7,129 bases of DNA. It comes from Thermoplasmata archaeon. Lineage in GTDB: Archaea; Thermoplasmatota; B47-G6; B47-G6B; 47-G6. Where the stretch lies: positions 1 through 7,129 of the forward strand of contig QMTT01000039.1 of NCBI GenBank assembly GCA_003663565.1, written 5' to 3'. The notes under the pieces are model-generated. The model was not told the origin of the DNA. It did not search any database and worked only from the letters and a program-made list of their open reading frames with translations. Below are positions 6,111 through 7,129 of this stretch, piece by piece; position 1 is the first letter of the stretch, and the number at the start of each line of letters is the position of its first letter. The position numbers and the translations under genes are program-made.

Positions 6111-6224
6111 TCCTTAATATCCCCCATAGGGAGTCCGCAAGGGGATAGGAGTAACGGGAGTAAGACCACTCCCCGCCCTCAAAGGAACCCTCACCCCTTA
6201 GGGCGGGGAGGAGGTCAGCCTTGA
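6111..6224 (+). pseudogene. tnpB: Remnant of TnpB C-terminal end (IS200/IS605/IS607 type)
   Basis: In the frame of codon 6123 the sequence reads SPIGSPQGDRSNGSKTT, then PRPQRNPHPLGRGGGQP and TGA at 6222-6224. This Pro/Gly/Arg-rich ending, with PHPLGRGGGQ just before the stop, is typical of the last residues of archaeal TnpB proteins. Its sequence is constrained because the same DNA encodes the guide RNA scaffold. The frame closes upstream at a TAG (6069-6071). The RuvC nuclease domain, zinc finger and everything else of the roughly 400-residue protein are missing. It therefore cannot make a nuclease. What survives is the 3' end with its RNA fold, listed separately. Confidence 0.65.
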
Positions 6225-6240
6225 GAAGTGAGGGCTTTCT
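6169..6240 (+). ncRNA. Orphan TnpB guide (omega/re) RNA-like scaffold
   Basis: CTCCCCGCCCT at 6169-6179 and AGGGCGGGGAG at 6200-6210 make a perfect 11-bp stem with a 20-base loop. The loop holds CCCTCAC (6188-6194), which is the perfect complement of GTGAGGG at 6228-6234 downstream of the stem, so an H-type pseudoknot can form. A stem at the tnpB stop followed by a pseudoknot is the known layout of TnpB-associated guide RNA scaffolds. In such RNAs the guide begins just past the element's right end. The start and end of any transcript, and whether it is made, cannot be judged from the sequence. The nuclease gene itself is gone. Confidence 0.5.
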
Positions 6241-6255
6241 TAGTGATATCTTGGA

Positions 6256-6268
6256 AGCTTTAAATAAG
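6256..6268 (+). promoter_or_regulatory. TATA box of the tnpA relic, leaderless arrangement
   Basis: AGCTTTAAATAAG contains TTTAAATA at 6259-6266. Counting about 26 bp gives a start near 6289, next to the ATG at 6291. The recombinase relic would thus be leaderless, as is common for archaeal insertion sequence genes. Confidence 0.5.
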
Positions 6269-6290
6269 TTTTATAGTGTTGTGCTTATAT

Positions 6291-6561
6291 ATGGATAAGC
6301 TCTGTAGGCCTAGTGAGACAGCTGAGAGTTCCTGAAAGTGAGATAAAACGTATTCTTCGTCTAAGAGAAGAGCAACCACGCTATGGGACGCATGTAATGA
6401 TCTACGCAAGGGTATCATCTTACAAACAAAAGGATCAGGGAGATCTCGACAGACAAGTGAACTAGATAAAAGCCCGAGGAAGGGGGCTTGTCAAGGATTT
6501 CATAGAGATCGTAAAGAGCTTCACTGCGAAGATGTATAGGAAGAAGAACAACGCTTCTTAA
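6291..6561 (+). pseudogene. tnpA: Decayed IS607-type serine recombinase (TnpA)
   Basis: Three blocks of an IS607 TnpA can be recognised. ATG 6291 starts MDKLCRPSETAE, the N-terminus that normally leads into a MerR-like helix-turn-helix. A deletion with a +1 frame change removes most of the DNA-binding domain. The next frame (from about 6322) reads LRVPESEIKRILRL, then MIYARVSSYKQKDQGDLDRQVN. The serine at 6415-6417 in YARVSS is the expected nucleophile. A TAG stop follows at 6463-6465. The same frame continues IKARGRG and joins directly to LVKDFIEIVKSFTAKMY, the C-terminal end of the family, then TAA at 6559-6561. The middle part of the catalytic domain, about 90-100 residues, is missing. About 90 codons remain of a usual 190-210. 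It is certainly non-functional as a recombinase. Confidence 0.85.
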
Positions 6562-6640
6562 CAATATTTAGAGAGTTTATTGCTTGGATTAGTAAAAATA
6601 ATGTTTGATTAATTTCATTTAGTACCATCAAGAGGTTTTT

Positions 6641-6646
6641 AGGAGG
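6641..6646 (+). promoter_or_regulatory. Shine-Dalgarno site for the tRNA-binding protein
   Basis: AGGAGG lies 8 bases before ATG 6655. An out-of-frame ATG at 6650 is too close to it. An in-frame TAG at 6640-6642 rules out a longer protein. The site therefore fixes ATG 6655 as the start. Confidence 0.75.
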
Positions 6647-6654
6647 CTAATGCC

Positions 6655-7129
6655 ATGTTTGATACTGCAAATGACTTTAGGATAATAAGCGCAGAAAAGG
6701 CTATAGAGCTCCTCAGAAAAATATTCACGTCTGGAAAGTACATACAACGGCAAGAGAGGATTAAAGCCATGGAGGCCCTAGAAAGAGCACAAAAGGCTAT
6801 TATGACCATAAAGTACTCATATATGAATAAAAAGGATCTTGTAAAGAGTGAATACATTAAAGAACTTAAAGAGTGCGCTAAACAAATACTGTCAGCACTT
6901 GGAGGAGAGAGTTGGGCGGAAAATCTCTTAGAAAGAGCTCAGAAGGGTGATCATGAGACAGTAAGGGAAATGATCGCTCGGATAAGGTTCTGTCTGAACA
7001 TATTATATAACCTCGACTGGAGACTCCTCGCTGGCAAGGATGGAGAAATAGCACACGCTGTAGATATAAGAGTAGGTAAAGTTCTCTCCACGTCAAAACA
7101 TCCAAACGCTGATAACTTACTTGTGCGTA
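6655..7129 (+). CDS. tRNA-binding (EMAPII/CsaA-type) domain protein, N-terminal part (partial)
   Basis: The frame runs from ATG 6655 to the window edge without a stop, giving 158 codons. Residues 1-130 are rich in Lys, Glu, Ala and Leu, look mostly helical, and contain no motif I recognise. From about residue 135 the sequence reads AVDIRVGKVLSTSKHPNADNLLV. This is the classic opening of the oligonucleotide-binding fold tRNA-binding domain seen in EMAPII, Arc1p, CsaA and the C-terminus of methionyl-tRNA synthetase (usual form: DLRVGKVLEVEKHPNADKLYV). The rest of the domain lies beyond the window. Family role: binding of tRNA, often as an aid to a synthetase. It could be a free tRNA-binding protein or a synthetase beta-like subunit; no synthetase catalytic motif is visible. 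The gene begins 93 bp after the tnpA relic and looks intact. Confidence 0.82.
   Translation, partial: MFDTANDFRIISAEKAIELLRKIFTSGKYIQRQERIKAMEALERAQKAIMTIKYSYMNKKDLVKSEYIKELKECAKQILSALGGESWAENLLERAQKGDHETVREMIARIRFCLNILYNLDWRLLAGKDGEIAHAVDIRVGKVLSTSKHPNADNLLVR

Noticed and set aside
5887..6640. CRISPR array
   Set aside because: The repeats here are inverted or a single 13-mer pair; there is no regular series of direct repeats with spacers.
6639..7105. Minus-strand open frames near the right edge
   Set aside because: They are antisense to the tRNA-binding protein gene, which has a strong ribosome site and a recognisable domain.

Overview
The window looks like chromosomal DNA of a thermophilic archaeon, most likely of the Thermoproteota (Crenarchaeota). 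The evidence is a clamp-loader large subunit (RFC-L), a Tma20/MCT-1-like PUA protein, a Trm112-like zinc protein and an archaeal Lon-like protease with a signal peptide. It also includes an initiator tRNA with archaeal hallmarks, TATA-type promoters, heavy use of ATA and AGA/AGG codons, and strong GGAGGTG-type Shine-Dalgarno sites before GTG or TTG starts. The exact lineage cannot be fixed from this much sequence.

Left part (1-3133): the 3' end of a dihydroorotase-type amidohydrolase gene (pyrC-like) is followed after 10 bp by a 628-codon gene for an exported Lon-type Ser/Lys protease with a C-terminal membrane anchor. A Mrp/NBP35 iron-sulfur carrier ATPase gene converges on it from the other strand, and the two coding regions overlap by 11 bp.

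Middle (3134-5886): a 286-bp spacer carries the Mrp promoter region and several inverted repeats. It is followed by a TATA box and the initiator tRNA-Met gene with an encoded CCA. Then comes a compact same-strand run of genes: PUA protein, RFC-L, and a Trm112-like 64-residue zinc protein, spaced 20 and 24 bp apart. This is an information-processing cluster covering translation initiation, replication and methyltransferase activation.

Right part (5887-7129): a gene-poor stretch of about 770 bp is a graveyard of IS607/IS605-type transposon sequence. It holds a tnpB 3'-end remnant that still folds as a long hairpin plus a possible pseudoknot, as TnpB guide (omega/re) RNAs do. Sixty-six bp further on lies an internally deleted IS607-type serine recombinase (tnpA) with its own TATA box. 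After it a healthy gene begins behind a strong ribosome binding site: a protein with an N-terminal helical region and an EMAPII/CsaA-type tRNA-binding domain that runs off the window.

The main point for follow-up is the transposon relic. Its order (tnpB/guide-RNA end, then tnpA start) is the reverse of a normal IS607 element, and the RNA-fold part is better preserved than the protein-coding parts.
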